Below, one piece after another: positions 12,401 through 20,674 of a DNA stretch of 64,000 bases. The notes under the pieces were generated by a model. That model searched no databases, was not told where the DNA came from, and worked only from the letters and a program-made list of their open reading frames with translations. The stretch comes from Schizophyllum amplum (taxonomy: Eukaryota; Basidiomycota; Agaricomycetes; Agaricales; Schizophyllaceae), in the NCBI GenBank assembly GCA_007026445.1, contig VDMD01000037.1, positions 124,001-188,000 on the forward strand. The letters run 5' to 3'. Within the stretch, counting starts at the first letter, position 1, and each line of letters opens with the position of its first letter. The position numbers and the translations under genes are program-made.

Positions 12401-13290
12401 CTACAAGTACCGCGGGGACCGGGTCTTGGGGCGCGCAAGCAGCGGGTGGTCAGCTCGCCTCGCCATACACGAGTGAACCTTATTCTGTCCGCGCTCGTCC
12501 TGCACCAGCCCTAAGAACCGATAAGTTTGCGCCACTGTCACCGTCGCGTGACCTGGATCTTCAGATTGGGCCGCCCAACCCTAGTCCGACAATACGACGG
12601 GAGGACAGACATTACAGTCCTGGTCCATTGGTCTACAGTCGACCATCGGATCCTAGCGGTTCCGTATCTTGGCCGCCCAACTCACCCACTCGAGCGTATT
12701 CGCCCGATGAATACCGCCACCCGTCGGGGTATACAACGGGCCAGAAGCGCCCACGGGAGGCTGACTACGACGAGCGCCCGGCGCAGCGATCTCGAACGCA
12801 GAGTGGCAGCGGTCGTCGGGACTGGTCACCGATCCCGCAGTCAATACCTCGTGGGACGTTTGCGCCTCCCCAAGCTGCGGAACGTGTTTATGAGCCCGTC
12901 TCTCCGCCGACGTCGTGGGACGCGAGTTATGATGACAGACGGTCGTCCTACGAACGGCCCTACCACAACGGCGACGGTTACTACAACGACTACTCTCTCT
13001 CACCGCCACACGACGCGCGCGGGCACGACATGAGCTACGAAAGCGATTACGACGCTCGTGGAGGGACGTCTGATTACATCCCACCCGCCATGCCGCAGGG
13101 TAGCAACAAGGGGTCGTTGGAGGCCCGTCTGGGTGGCCGCGCGCCGCCGAAGCAGGGAAAAGGCCGAGGCGGGCACAACAACAGTACCAACAACAGCAAC
13201 AGCAATAGGGGCAAAGGGCGGGGTGGCAAGGCGAGTCTCAGCAACCGCATCAGCGAGCCGTCGTTGCTGGCCCGCATGTCCTCGGCGTAG
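9430..13290 (+). CDS. 1286-residue low-complexity, coiled-coil protein, single exon
   Basis: An uninterrupted 3.86-kb frame begins at ATG 9430. Residues about 200-340 form an Ala-rich coiled coil (AREDLRSAHKTSQTTRAATQ). Residues about 355-480 hold short degenerate repeats (LQGA/QQGD and RQPP/HQPP/GQPS types). Residues about 525-660 are a long charged helix rich in Ala, Glu and Lys. The rest is Pro/Ser-rich and predicted disordered. The C-terminus has KGRGG patches and SLLARMSSA, short motifs common at the ends of agaricomycete disordered, probably RNA-associated proteins. I recognise no catalytic domain. A single exon of this size in an intron-dense neighbourhood fits low-complexity fungal genes. 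Confidence 0.75.
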   Translation: MSTSLATSSTPNTNPPPSISEFKFNFIGRPPGLLSRFSDTPAGEASQDVTYINGMDTDPEDGHTTSQPAAHTSTSEAAFAPPHLRTKRKSLLETLAGPEHATSGEAGSSSTNTFPSSQISAPTSHATPTAPLFAPAPPLPTLQVAFSNDSATSAAPTDALQLQYPASVRPSPTRDDANSGSASMPTPPQSHCAPASTPARIFSELRELSNRMSAELAHLPAAVDVAAAHDVAQSAVARAAQAREDLRSAHKTSQTTRAATQTAVATARTALREAEAAHESAESSCDVVYNATQTVEEAQRCANDALAMVTKMASQQTKWTSRVSLLHNDLARMNKCIGALQDAEFASSAGPTRDIARPQDGAAGLQGATSLQGAADQQGDADYGMPMDIDEDSKPRVVPRSREVSRQPPRRPSPASRQPPAATHQPPATSGQPSAAPHQHPAATQPAPSSSMSDALRQHHVQRQDGAARTHEQVQNRTDGAPVAPQQHNINNAHSTTLAQLAPSLPAEHPALQVDRPGERRLWGPQKRQEERAERQNREAAVASEAAEQASAQAVVTKATVDKEAATQREAAAMKAAAMKDAEDREKAARLAAEQAKAARLASEKEARQREAEQEQFAAERAAAEAHRAELLRQQVEMRAKIQEDKERANQHAVAEILAKRAQGMQSASPPASATAELKPTTPSPTSLVLNAPPSSSLSMKTTPYSPSVSTSTSGNYVAKQTLVPDGTKKKKTKAKEAKGVPSGNVKLGTETPPEDVVRAAELGLRTRTSPHGTSASTALPSKAALPPKPVVMIETRPMGAKHGGGAPPSASTNRQAADNIKPDRAASGAGLVKQEDAEPSLARPLASSGRPPQEGGAKKMPAPPVPTKTKSKQGQSATQQQQQKPPTPVQSQPKAVERRASTSSTTTRPSSTRPTASEATQNQSRPPSAASSSRSQPVAAPKPADRRRPQPNANANASQSTAPKSVWPPASQSVPRGPRTPPLPPPPSASTSTAGTGSWGAQAAGGQLASPYTSEPYSVRARPAPALRTDKFAPLSPSRDLDLQIGPPNPSPTIRREDRHYSPGPLVYSRPSDPSGSVSWPPNSPTRAYSPDEYRHPSGYTTGQKRPREADYDERPAQRSRTQSGSGRRDWSPIPQSIPRGTFAPPQAAERVYEPVSPPTSWDASYDDRRSSYERPYHNGDGYYNDYSLSPPHDARGHDMSYESDYDARGGTSDYIPPAMPQGSNKGSLEARLGGRAPPKQGKGRGGHNNSTNNSNSNRGKGRGGKASLSNRISEPSLLARMSSA

Positions 13291-13576
13291 TGTACGGATA
13301 TTGGTGAGTTATTTGTGTTGTCTGCTCGTTGTCCGATACTGACACGCTATTTGAGGGGTTTGTTACTGCTGACTTTTGACAGGCTGATTACTTTACTGGA
13401 AGTATCCCCAACGTGTAGAATAAGATATCTTAGTTGCACCTCTTATCAATGAACGCTATACTCTTTCGCGCATCTGAGCTTCAGAAGTAGAGGACAACAA
13501 GATATGGCTGGATGTCGGACAAGCTTAGAGGTCACACAGTCCACGTCTGGTCAAAATGTAAATGCGTACACGGCGC

Positions 13577-14824
13577 CTATTCTTCTGCCCTCGAGATGTA
13601 GTCTACGAAATCGTCGGCCCCCATAGATCCTGCTAGGAGGTCGCTTCGCACGGACGAGATATGGGCTGCGGTACTCAAGGCGAGGAACGCCGAGTGGGTC
13701 CACTCGACATATTCGTCCTCGCTCGAGCCTGCGCCCGCGAAAAGTTCGTCCTCGATGGCCGCTGCTATCGGCAGTATTGATTTGGACGCTGAGATCGTCA
13801 GTGAACATCGACAAAACATGGAGAAAGGCAGCCGAGACTCACACAGCTGCCCCGCTCCCGCCACAAGCGCGTCATACAATAGTTCGATCGTGAGGGCGCG
13901 GAGTGGCACTTCGTGCAACGCAGATGCCTTGCCGAGCCCGTCGGTCGCGAAGATTCTGGTTGGTTCTTCAGCACCGCGGGCCTCATCGACAGACATGGCA
14001 TTGGAGACGCTGCGCTGACTACGTGCGGATACGGATGCCGACGCAGATGCGTTGCTTTTGCCTTTGTCTGCGCGAGCGGCCTTCCTGCCGCGAGAGGCAG
14101 GTTCGGGCGGCGGGCCCATCTTTGTTGGCGCAGCTTCGGAACGGGCGGATGCTGCAAGTGCCTCACTCATCAGCATGTGCTTCAGGTAGGCAGTGTTGAG
14201 CCTTACCAGAGGACGACTCCTTCTGCGCCTTCTTCGCTTCCTTCGAGGACGAGGTTCTTCCTGGCGGCGCATCAGAACGTAGCGCGGGCATTCTCCAAGT
14301 GGGCTATCACTTTTCACTCTTCCGGAAACGGATGGCCTTGCTCTCAATTCACCTTCTACGGGAAGATTAGCTTGATCTTGGGCTGTCGAGGAAAAATCAG
14401 AAGCACCTTCCTCGAGATCTGCGTTGTCTTGGACGGAGACTCCGACCGCTTGACATTTGTGCGCCAGCGTTTGACGAGCTCTACTGCAAAGTCCCGCACC
14501 TCTGGCTCCTGGTGCTCGCGCAGTCTACCTACGGCGAGGCCGATTTTGCTGCGCTAAGTGTGATAGCGAGGTTCAGATGACGGAACCACAGATGTAGCGT
14601 GGACCTGAATCATACCGCAAGCACAGCAGGTGGCATCAGAGGGTATGCATCCAGCTCACGAAGTGTTCCCAGAAGAGAGGCCTACTTTGCGTCAATTCTG
14701 CAACAGGCTGGGAGGTCAACGGTCTGACATACCTTGTCTCGTGCATCGCGGCCGCTTTAAGCCTGTGTCTAGCTTCTTCCATAGCTTCCACTGTGGGCTC
14801 CTCTCGAGGAGTTGGGGAAGGCAT
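13577..14824 (-). CDS. TFIIS-like protein (domains I and II) without the zinc ribbon; possibly a pseudogene
   Basis: Six exons are inferred: 14824-14733, 14697-14616, 14553-14407, 14300-14207, 14151-13843 and 13788-13577. The first three encode the TFIIS N-terminal (LW) domain: a helix with EAMEEARHRLKAAAM, then LLGTLRELDAYPLMPPAVLA, then SKIGLAVGRLREH followed by VRDFAVELVKRWR. The last two encode a domain II-like segment (TIELLYDALVAG, IAAAIEDELFAG, VRSDLLAGSMGADDFVDYIS). In RNA polymerase II elongation factor TFIIS a Cys4 zinc ribbon with an acidic DE pair follows. Here the frame stops at 13577 and no CxxC pair is seen downstream. The splice into exon 2 that keeps frame includes a TAG at 14684-14682, so this locus may be a decaying paralogue. 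The gene symbol is withheld for these reasons. Confidence 0.6.
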
Positions 14825-15018
14825 GCATATAAGCTACGGGGAGATCTGAAATTGAACTTGGTTGGTGTTGGATGCAGGTTGGATGTCGAAAGCGAACGGA
14901 GAAGAACGCGCCCACGTGCCACTGGTTGGTGGATTGCCGGCAGTGGCCGTGCCAGAATTCGCACGCCACCGTCTTGCTTTCGACCACCACCGTAAGGGCC
15001 ACTCCTCCGCGTTTTTCA

Positions 15019-15879
15019 ATGCCTCGCAGAACCGGAACCCAAACTCTCACGTAATCCCTTCCTCTCGATTCATTGTATCAGCGGACCAACGTGCACCATA
15101 GGACGACAGAGTGCATCAATCTCTTCGCCAAGGCAGAATCGGCAGCACAGGAAGCACCGAAACCACGCCAGAAACCACAGCCAAGCCAACGTCTGGATAT
15201 ATTTCCTTTGACCCTGCCGTACGACCAGCCGCCACCTTTGCAGTCCGCTGTCGTCAATAACACGCGCCCACCTCTATATATGCTTGGTTGGCGCTACAGC
15301 ATCAACGAACTCATCGAAAAGCATATCGGGCGAGGCAACGAGGCTCTGTCCACGTTCGAGAGGAGATATGTCCAGCCTTTACACGCGCAGCATCCTGAAA
15401 TACCTGCAATGTGCGTGTGTCCGCGTCTTCAGCAGTGTGACACTCACCTGACAAACGACAGTACAAGTCCTGAGCTTCAAATGAGTTATACCCTCGACGA
15501 GGGTATGATCTATTTTGCAACAAACATGTACTGTACCGTCCTGTATGGAAGCAACCGACCGGCAGGTGTGACACTTGAAAATGAAGCAACCAGGTGCCCG
15601 GCCCGGCGGCCCGGCGTCAGCCGGGCGCCAGAAAATTGATTTTTTGACGCATTTTTGGCCAAAAATTACTACTTTTGGAAGGTGCCTAGGCCTGCGAAGG
15701 GGCTGTGACCTGTGACCCTGGCAACGCAACCGAGGGCCTGTGACCTGTGACGGTTGCTTCCATACAGGACGGTACAGTACAAGCGTTCGTACACGCACGG
15801 GCAAAATCGTGCATTCGCCGACGCTATTAAGGAGGTCATTCAGGAGAATGTCGAGCCAATGTGGTTCCGCCAACATTGA
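15019..15879 (+). pseudogene. family 1 member C, disrupted by an exonic MITE
   Basis: Exons 15019-15050, 15102-15410 and 15462-15879 use two phase-2 GT-AG introns of 51 nt each. The product carries PPLYMLGWRY and, after the insertion, the family ending VEPMWFRQH. Exon 1 is 32 nt rather than 17. The third exon is interrupted at a TA (15529-15530) by a 247-bp element. The reading frame enters the element and stops at 15639, losing the last 30 or so residues. Removing the element plus one TA copy restores a 169-residue frame that matches genes A and E to the end, so the break is recent and no other lesion is visible. It could still produce a truncated protein. Confidence 0.75.
15531..15777. mobile_element. 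247-bp MITE with 27-bp perfect inverted repeats and TA duplication (Tc1/mariner-like)
   Basis: The left end 15531-15557 and right end 15751-15777 are perfect inverted repeats of 27 bp beginning CTGTACCGTCC. The flanking dinucleotides at 15529-15530 and 15778-15779 are both TA, the target duplication of Tc1/mariner-type elements. The interior is non-coding. It contains a GC-rich palindrome near 15598-15630 (CCCGGCGTCAGCCGGG) and a direct repeat of CTGTGACCTGTGAC at about 15705 and 15738. The element sits inside the third exon of family-1 gene C. The flank plus the ends read GT at the left and AG at the right. Confidence 0.9.
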
Positions 15880-17074
15880 ATTCAAGGCTGCGCATCAACT
15901 GCTGTCGACAAGGAAATAAGACGGACACGCTAGCGGTGCAGTAAACTGAAGTCACCGGAGACGTCCGCACAGTCCACAACGAGATGTACCATTTCGGTCG
16001 CTCTCGATCAAGGCGGTCGTACGAAGGGTTGGTGGAAAGGTCATTGGCGTCATGTGTCGTGGTGGATATGCAGCAGATATCGGGTTCTTCCCGGGCTCCG
16101 GCGGATGAGCGAGAACTAGTGATACGATAGCATAAAGAAAAGCACGTTCGGGATGTGCAGGCGTAGGCGCGGTGCTGCACGAGGGTAAGCGTTAGACTCG
16201 TTAGGCGCAATGCACAGGCACGCACTAAGCTGGTAATGACATCGTATCTAGGCTTTTGTGGTCAGTCTCCGGGGCAGAGAAAGCCGGAGACGCGCTCTTT
16301 CCTGCCTGAGAGTCGTCAAAACCATTTTTTATCGATAGCAATAAGCATACTGCATACAGTACCGCCGCCAGCTGCAGCAGTAATGCGCCATGGCCTGTTT
16401 AGAGCGCTCGTCGATGTTGAACTATAGCTGCAACGGCATGAGCTGGAAGTGATGAGCTGCATGACTACCAGATTGGCCGTGAAGTGAACGAAGAGTGGTG
16501 GAGTAGGATGAGACCTTGGTCTACATGCATGGGGAGAAAATGGCTGTAGGTGATGCTTGGACGTTGACATGACTTGCATCGAGGCGCCAGGAGCGGCCGG
16601 GAGGTGAAGTGAAGCGGCAGTAGTACCGTCATAAAGTGGCACAGTGCATTTGGAGGCATGGTAGCGTCACATCGTGGCAGTCTGTTGTAGGTCAGTCAAG
16701 ACGGCTCTCCTCGGCGGGTGGAGGTACGCACCGATGATCGGGGTGAATTCCGTAGAACCCACGAAGGATCACACAGCTATGGTGCGCAAGGCGCTCGGTA
16801 GGGGAAGACTCAAAACAATGGCAAAGATCAAGTCAATGCATTCTCTAGATATAGACGTACTGTCTCGACTGTAAGGAAGAGCGAGCTGATTATTCAAAAG
16901 ATAATCCTCACTGTAAGTGTTGGAGAATAGCACTCGATCGATACCGCTCTCCGCCGCGCTCTCTCTGAGAGACCTTCGCCTGCGGCCTCTCGAGGGAGGC
17001 GAATTTTCGGCAGCTGGCAGTAAGGTGAGCTTTCCCCTACAGAGATCCCAACGCGCCAAAGGTATAGGACGGCA
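15880..17074. other. intergenic, no gene seen
   Basis: About 1.2 kb after family-1 gene C and before the hAT-like element. Only short open frames without splice support or recognisable similarity. Confidence 0.4.
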
Positions 17075-17082
17075 GCGTTGGC

Positions 17083-17623
17083 TAGTGTTGCCGCTGAGCT
17101 GAGCTGGCTTAAGCGTGAGCGCCGCTTGAGCGCCGTATAAGGCAGGTGGAGCGGCTTAAGCCAGCTTAAGCGTGCTCCACTCAAGCGCGAGCTCAAGCCT
17201 CGCGTGGCCCGGACGTGGCTGGCGGCGACTGCCAGCTGAGGAGCCAGCACCAGGGGATGCTCTCAGCTTATACCTACACCGATGTCTGTACCATGTCCTT
17301 ACGCGAAGCGGCTGCACATCGAAATTCCACGCATCTTCCAACCGTAAAAAGCATACTATTTAATCTGCCGTTGGGCCGAGTCAGAGTGGCGATGTTGAGC
17401 CTACTCAGCGTTACTCTCTACCGTAAATTACAGTAAGCTGACTGTCCTCTCTCAATGCGTCAGACTCACGCCAAAGGCGGGTCATGCAAGCTGCAGCTGC
17501 ACACTGCACAGCGGCGCGGGGCGCGCGCGCTTAAGCTCAACTTAAGCTGGCTCGGCTTAAGCCGGCTTAAGCTGACCGATCGGGAGCTTAAGCCAGCTCG
17601 ACGCGCGCTCAGCGGCAACACTA
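17083..17623. mobile_element. 541-bp non-autonomous hAT-like element with 8-bp target duplication
   Basis: The ends are perfect 17-bp inverted repeats beginning TAGTGTTGCCGC (17083-17099 and 17607-17623). They are flanked by an exact 8-bp duplication, GCGTTGGC, at 17075-17082 and 17624-17631. The 8-bp duplication and the TAG...CTA ends are the signature of the hAT superfamily. Both subterminal regions are packed with repeats built on GCTTAAGC, in direct and inverted orientation (for example about 17107-17170 and 17528-17600), as expected of hAT transposase binding arrays. There is no transposase coding, so it must be mobilised in trans. Confidence 0.9.
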
Positions 17624-17631
17624 GCGTTGGC

Positions 17632-17982
17632 GGAGGCATAACGCAAAAGGGGAATGTGGTCACGTGAAATTTGATGCCGTTGACGGGAACACCGGCCCAC
17701 AGCGCCGCGCAGAATTCTGCTCCCATCCCCCTGTAGGCGAGCTTTCGTCGACCGTCACCTGCCTGAGTCTTGAGAAGGCCAACTTAGGCTTGGCACCAGG
17801 CAAGCGGCAGGTAAGCGTCTGTAAGCGTTCACTTTTGAGCCTTGTTCACATTTGCCATGCGAAATCATCATGATGCCATCAACGTGCCGACGAGTCTGGC
17901 AGTCTTTTCGCCCCAGTGGCACCAGGTAACCAAGTTGGTCCCGACCACATCAACGCCTTGTTCTCATACTGCAGCAACAGAC
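17632..17982. other. intergenic upstream of family-1 member D
   Basis: About 350 bp between the hAT-like element and the decayed gene D. No coding model and no clear promoter element. Confidence 0.35.
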
Positions 17983-18554
17983 ATGACAGAGACGTTTGCG
18001 TGCGTGACGCCTTCACCTGTGATGTTATCTGCTTAAAGCTTGCCGCATTGGGTGGGACACCCTGAGAGAATCCTCACGCCAGCCCCGCCCGTACCGAAGA
18101 GGGCCGGTCTTTGGGAGCGCCAGGACATATAACCTATGACCCTACGCGCTGATATCTGCTCCCCTTCTATGCCCCATGTCGTCCGGGGTACTTTACCCCC
18201 TCTATACAAGCTCGGGTGGCGTTACAATATCGACGAATACTGCGAGAGATTCAATGGTGATCAATGCGACCCTTTCCGCCTCTTTAACAGCAAGATACGC
18301 GACTTTGTGGCCGCCCAGCAGCTCAGCCGTGAAGGGTGCGTGGAACCTACATTGAATAATGCAGCGAACTCGTACTTTTCAGCCAGTGTCGTACCTGAAC
18401 TCGCAATCAACTACACAGACAAAACCTGTCTAGTCTTTCTGGCCACGAACTACGCGACTGGGATATCGCTCGTGCATTGAACAAGGCTTTGATTGAAGGT
18501 ACGAAGACCGTGCTGGGCGAGACCAATGATCCAGTCTGGCACCGCTGCACCTGA
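17983..18554 (+). pseudogene. family 1 member D, decayed (in-frame TAA and frameshift)
   Basis: The gene plan of the family is intact: a 17-nt first exon 17983-17999 (MTETF plus two bases), intron, exon 2 18039-18335 with PPLYKLGWRYNIDEYCERF, a phase-2 intron 18336-18386, and exon 3 18387-18554 ending NDPVWHRCT. Two lesions break it. Where sister genes read LDIFP, this one reads QDI-stop-P (TAA at 18130-18132). Near 18460-18462 one base is missing, so the open frame ends at 18480 while the conserved ending continues in another frame. The first intron (39 nt, ending AAAG) is also poor. A shorter product from the ATG at 18136 is possible but would lack both ends. Confidence 0.75.
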
Positions 18555-19465
18555 CGGCGTTCGTACGCGGTTTGTAAGTCGTAAACCCTCGTTTTCGAAC
18601 GATTACTGAACTTATAGGTATACCTGCGGAAGCATAACTCGGCCCCTTGGCCACAGACCTCCCGGGAAGCTATCCTTTTCGATTGTCAGGATTTGCAGGC
18701 CGAAATATCATCTTGCGGGCGTAGGTCAAGCCACGCCGCATATTCATCCTTACCGAGCGCCGACCGATCGGCTCTTCGAAGGCACCACGTTCTCATTCCC
18801 CACCAGGAAACACGTCGGCGGCGATCCCGTGCCCTTCTTTGGCTCTTCTTATTTTGCGTGATGCGCGTTGGCCCTTGCATCTGGAGCTCTAGCTCAAGTT
18901 GTGCGCAAACCACCTCAATTAAGCGCCTACTCCTGCCCTCATACAACGCAGCCTGGGATTTGTTTTGCTCAGGAGAGTTCATCGCGTTGGCGAAATCTCA
19001 ATTCCCGTTTGACATCTTCATTCGGAAGCCTCGCGCACGGCTGCTATACCTGCTCCTCGAATGCCCTCTATTCTAGAACTACATTCATATCATCCCCCTC
19101 CCTCCCTCCAATGCTTCCTTCGAAGGCTTTACCTTCTACCTACTCCAAGACACGCTTACCATACGCCAATATCATGTTATACACTCGCCGTCTCGGGCCT
19201 TCAGCGTAGCTCGACTCGGTCCATATCGCGTTGGACATTGGAAAGCTACACTGGCCTTCACCAGGCCTGTGCCTGCGCCCTCATGTGGACACGGACGAGG
19301 TGAAGGAAACGGCGCGCGAACGCCGAACGCCGAACACTGACAAATACAATCCGCCAGGGCACGTTCTTGTTCTTAACGTCCTGTGTAGCCCTCAGGCCTC
19401 ACGCCACCAGCCTCGTGCTTCGGGTCTTGGCGCCTCAGAACCAACTGAGAACACTTGGAAGCAAT
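18555..19465. other. intergenic between family-1 members D and E
   Basis: About 900 bp with no supported gene. Open frames at 18693-19209 show neither codon pattern nor similarity. Confidence 0.4.
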
Positions 19466-20053
19466 ATGGATACTACACTCACGTGTGTCATCCCGCCAAA
19501 GGCTTGCATGGCGCGACTGAACAGACGAACACAGACCTGAACAGTGCAAATCGCTCTTTGCTGGCGCAAAGGCTGCTGGGGAGCTAAAGCTACTACACGT
19601 AGGAGAACGACTGGACATCTTTCCCCAGGCCTTGCCGGTCGACAACCCCCCTCCCTTGCTCAACACGACAGTAGAAGACGCGACGACGCCCGTATACCTG
19701 TTTGGATGGCAATACCCTCGATACGATTTCTGCCAGAGCTTCGGCGGCAAAATTGGTAGGATGGACACCCATTTCAAAAGCAAGATCCTCGAGCCTCTCA
19801 TCAAGCAGCATCCGAACTTGAAGTCGTACGTCCGAGCATTCTCAGGTTCACATGAGCGTCTGCCTTCTCGCTGATGCGCCCCAGCCGTGGTCCCCACTTC
19901 ACTGGGGATATTGTAGGCGTATTCTACACAGTGTATGTCGCATGCAACTACGACGCGCACTACCGTGCCAGGGCGCAGGATGAGGAGGTGGTCGCAGACA
20001 TTATGGCACTCCTTCAGGAGACACGTGTCCCAATGTGGCATCGTCAGGGTTAG
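19466..20053 (+). CDS. family 1 member E: small unknown protein, intact
   Basis: Exon 1 19466-19482 (17 nt, MDTTL plus two bases), intron 19483-19534, exon 2 19535-19825, intron 19826-19884 with a perfect GTACGT donor, exon 3 19885-20053. Both introns are phase 2. The 158-residue product has ERLDIFPQALP, then TPVYLFGWQYPRYDFCQSFGG, a basic helix (SKILEPLIKQHPNLK), a hydrophobic strand (DIVGVFYTVYVACNYD) and the ending VPMWHRQG. No secretion signal or membrane span is seen. It is the cleanest copy of the family and the best reference for the others. Function unknown. Confidence 0.75.
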
Positions 20054-20674
20054 CTCTCGGTGAGTTGTACTATGTACTGGCTGCACCACGCATACTCTAC
20101 TGACACCATCATTTGGCTACAAATCACATCTATATCTGCTCCAACTAGGAAGCTCTCGAGCGATAGGCGTAGTGGAGACTCCCGAGCTTACGCGGCTCCC
20201 TGTCAAAAGCAGCGTCGAGTAGGGCGGTGCCAGATGCTTGACGCTCTGCCAAGCAGGTACATTGATTGTATATACGCGTCAACCTCCCACCAGGCGTATC
20301 GTACGCTGGTGTCCTGCCCGCTGCCCCAGGCGCGGCGCATACTTTACCGTACATTGGGAAACCATAGATTGCCCTATCCTGTGTGCCACATACATTGCAC
20401 ATACACATTTTGAAGTACTAGAGTACTACTAGCAGTGTCTGCGCGCTCTATAACTCGTTCTGCCACCTGCTGTTCAACTTCTCGGTCGGCTATTGTTCCG
20501 AATGGGGTTCGCAATCCGGCCCGCTGCGTCCCTCCCATTTGCGGCTGCAGACGCAAACACTCCACAACATCTCTTTGCTTCCCGCTTCCATCACCTTCAT
20601 CTTCTCTCGCACAGTCTATTCCGCCTTTCCTTAATCTCCTACCTGATAAAGAAACTCGTTCGCAGACGCCAGCG
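20054..20674. other. intergenic
   Basis: About 620 bp between family-1 gene E and the membrane-protein gene at 20675. It should contain that gene's promoter and 5' UTR. No gene seen. Confidence 0.4.

Noticed and set aside
15528..15780. The exonic MITE in gene C as a functional intron
   Set aside because: Splicing at its GT/AG ends leaves the reading frame one base short, and the second possible donor also fails. Kept only as a hypothesis for other copies.
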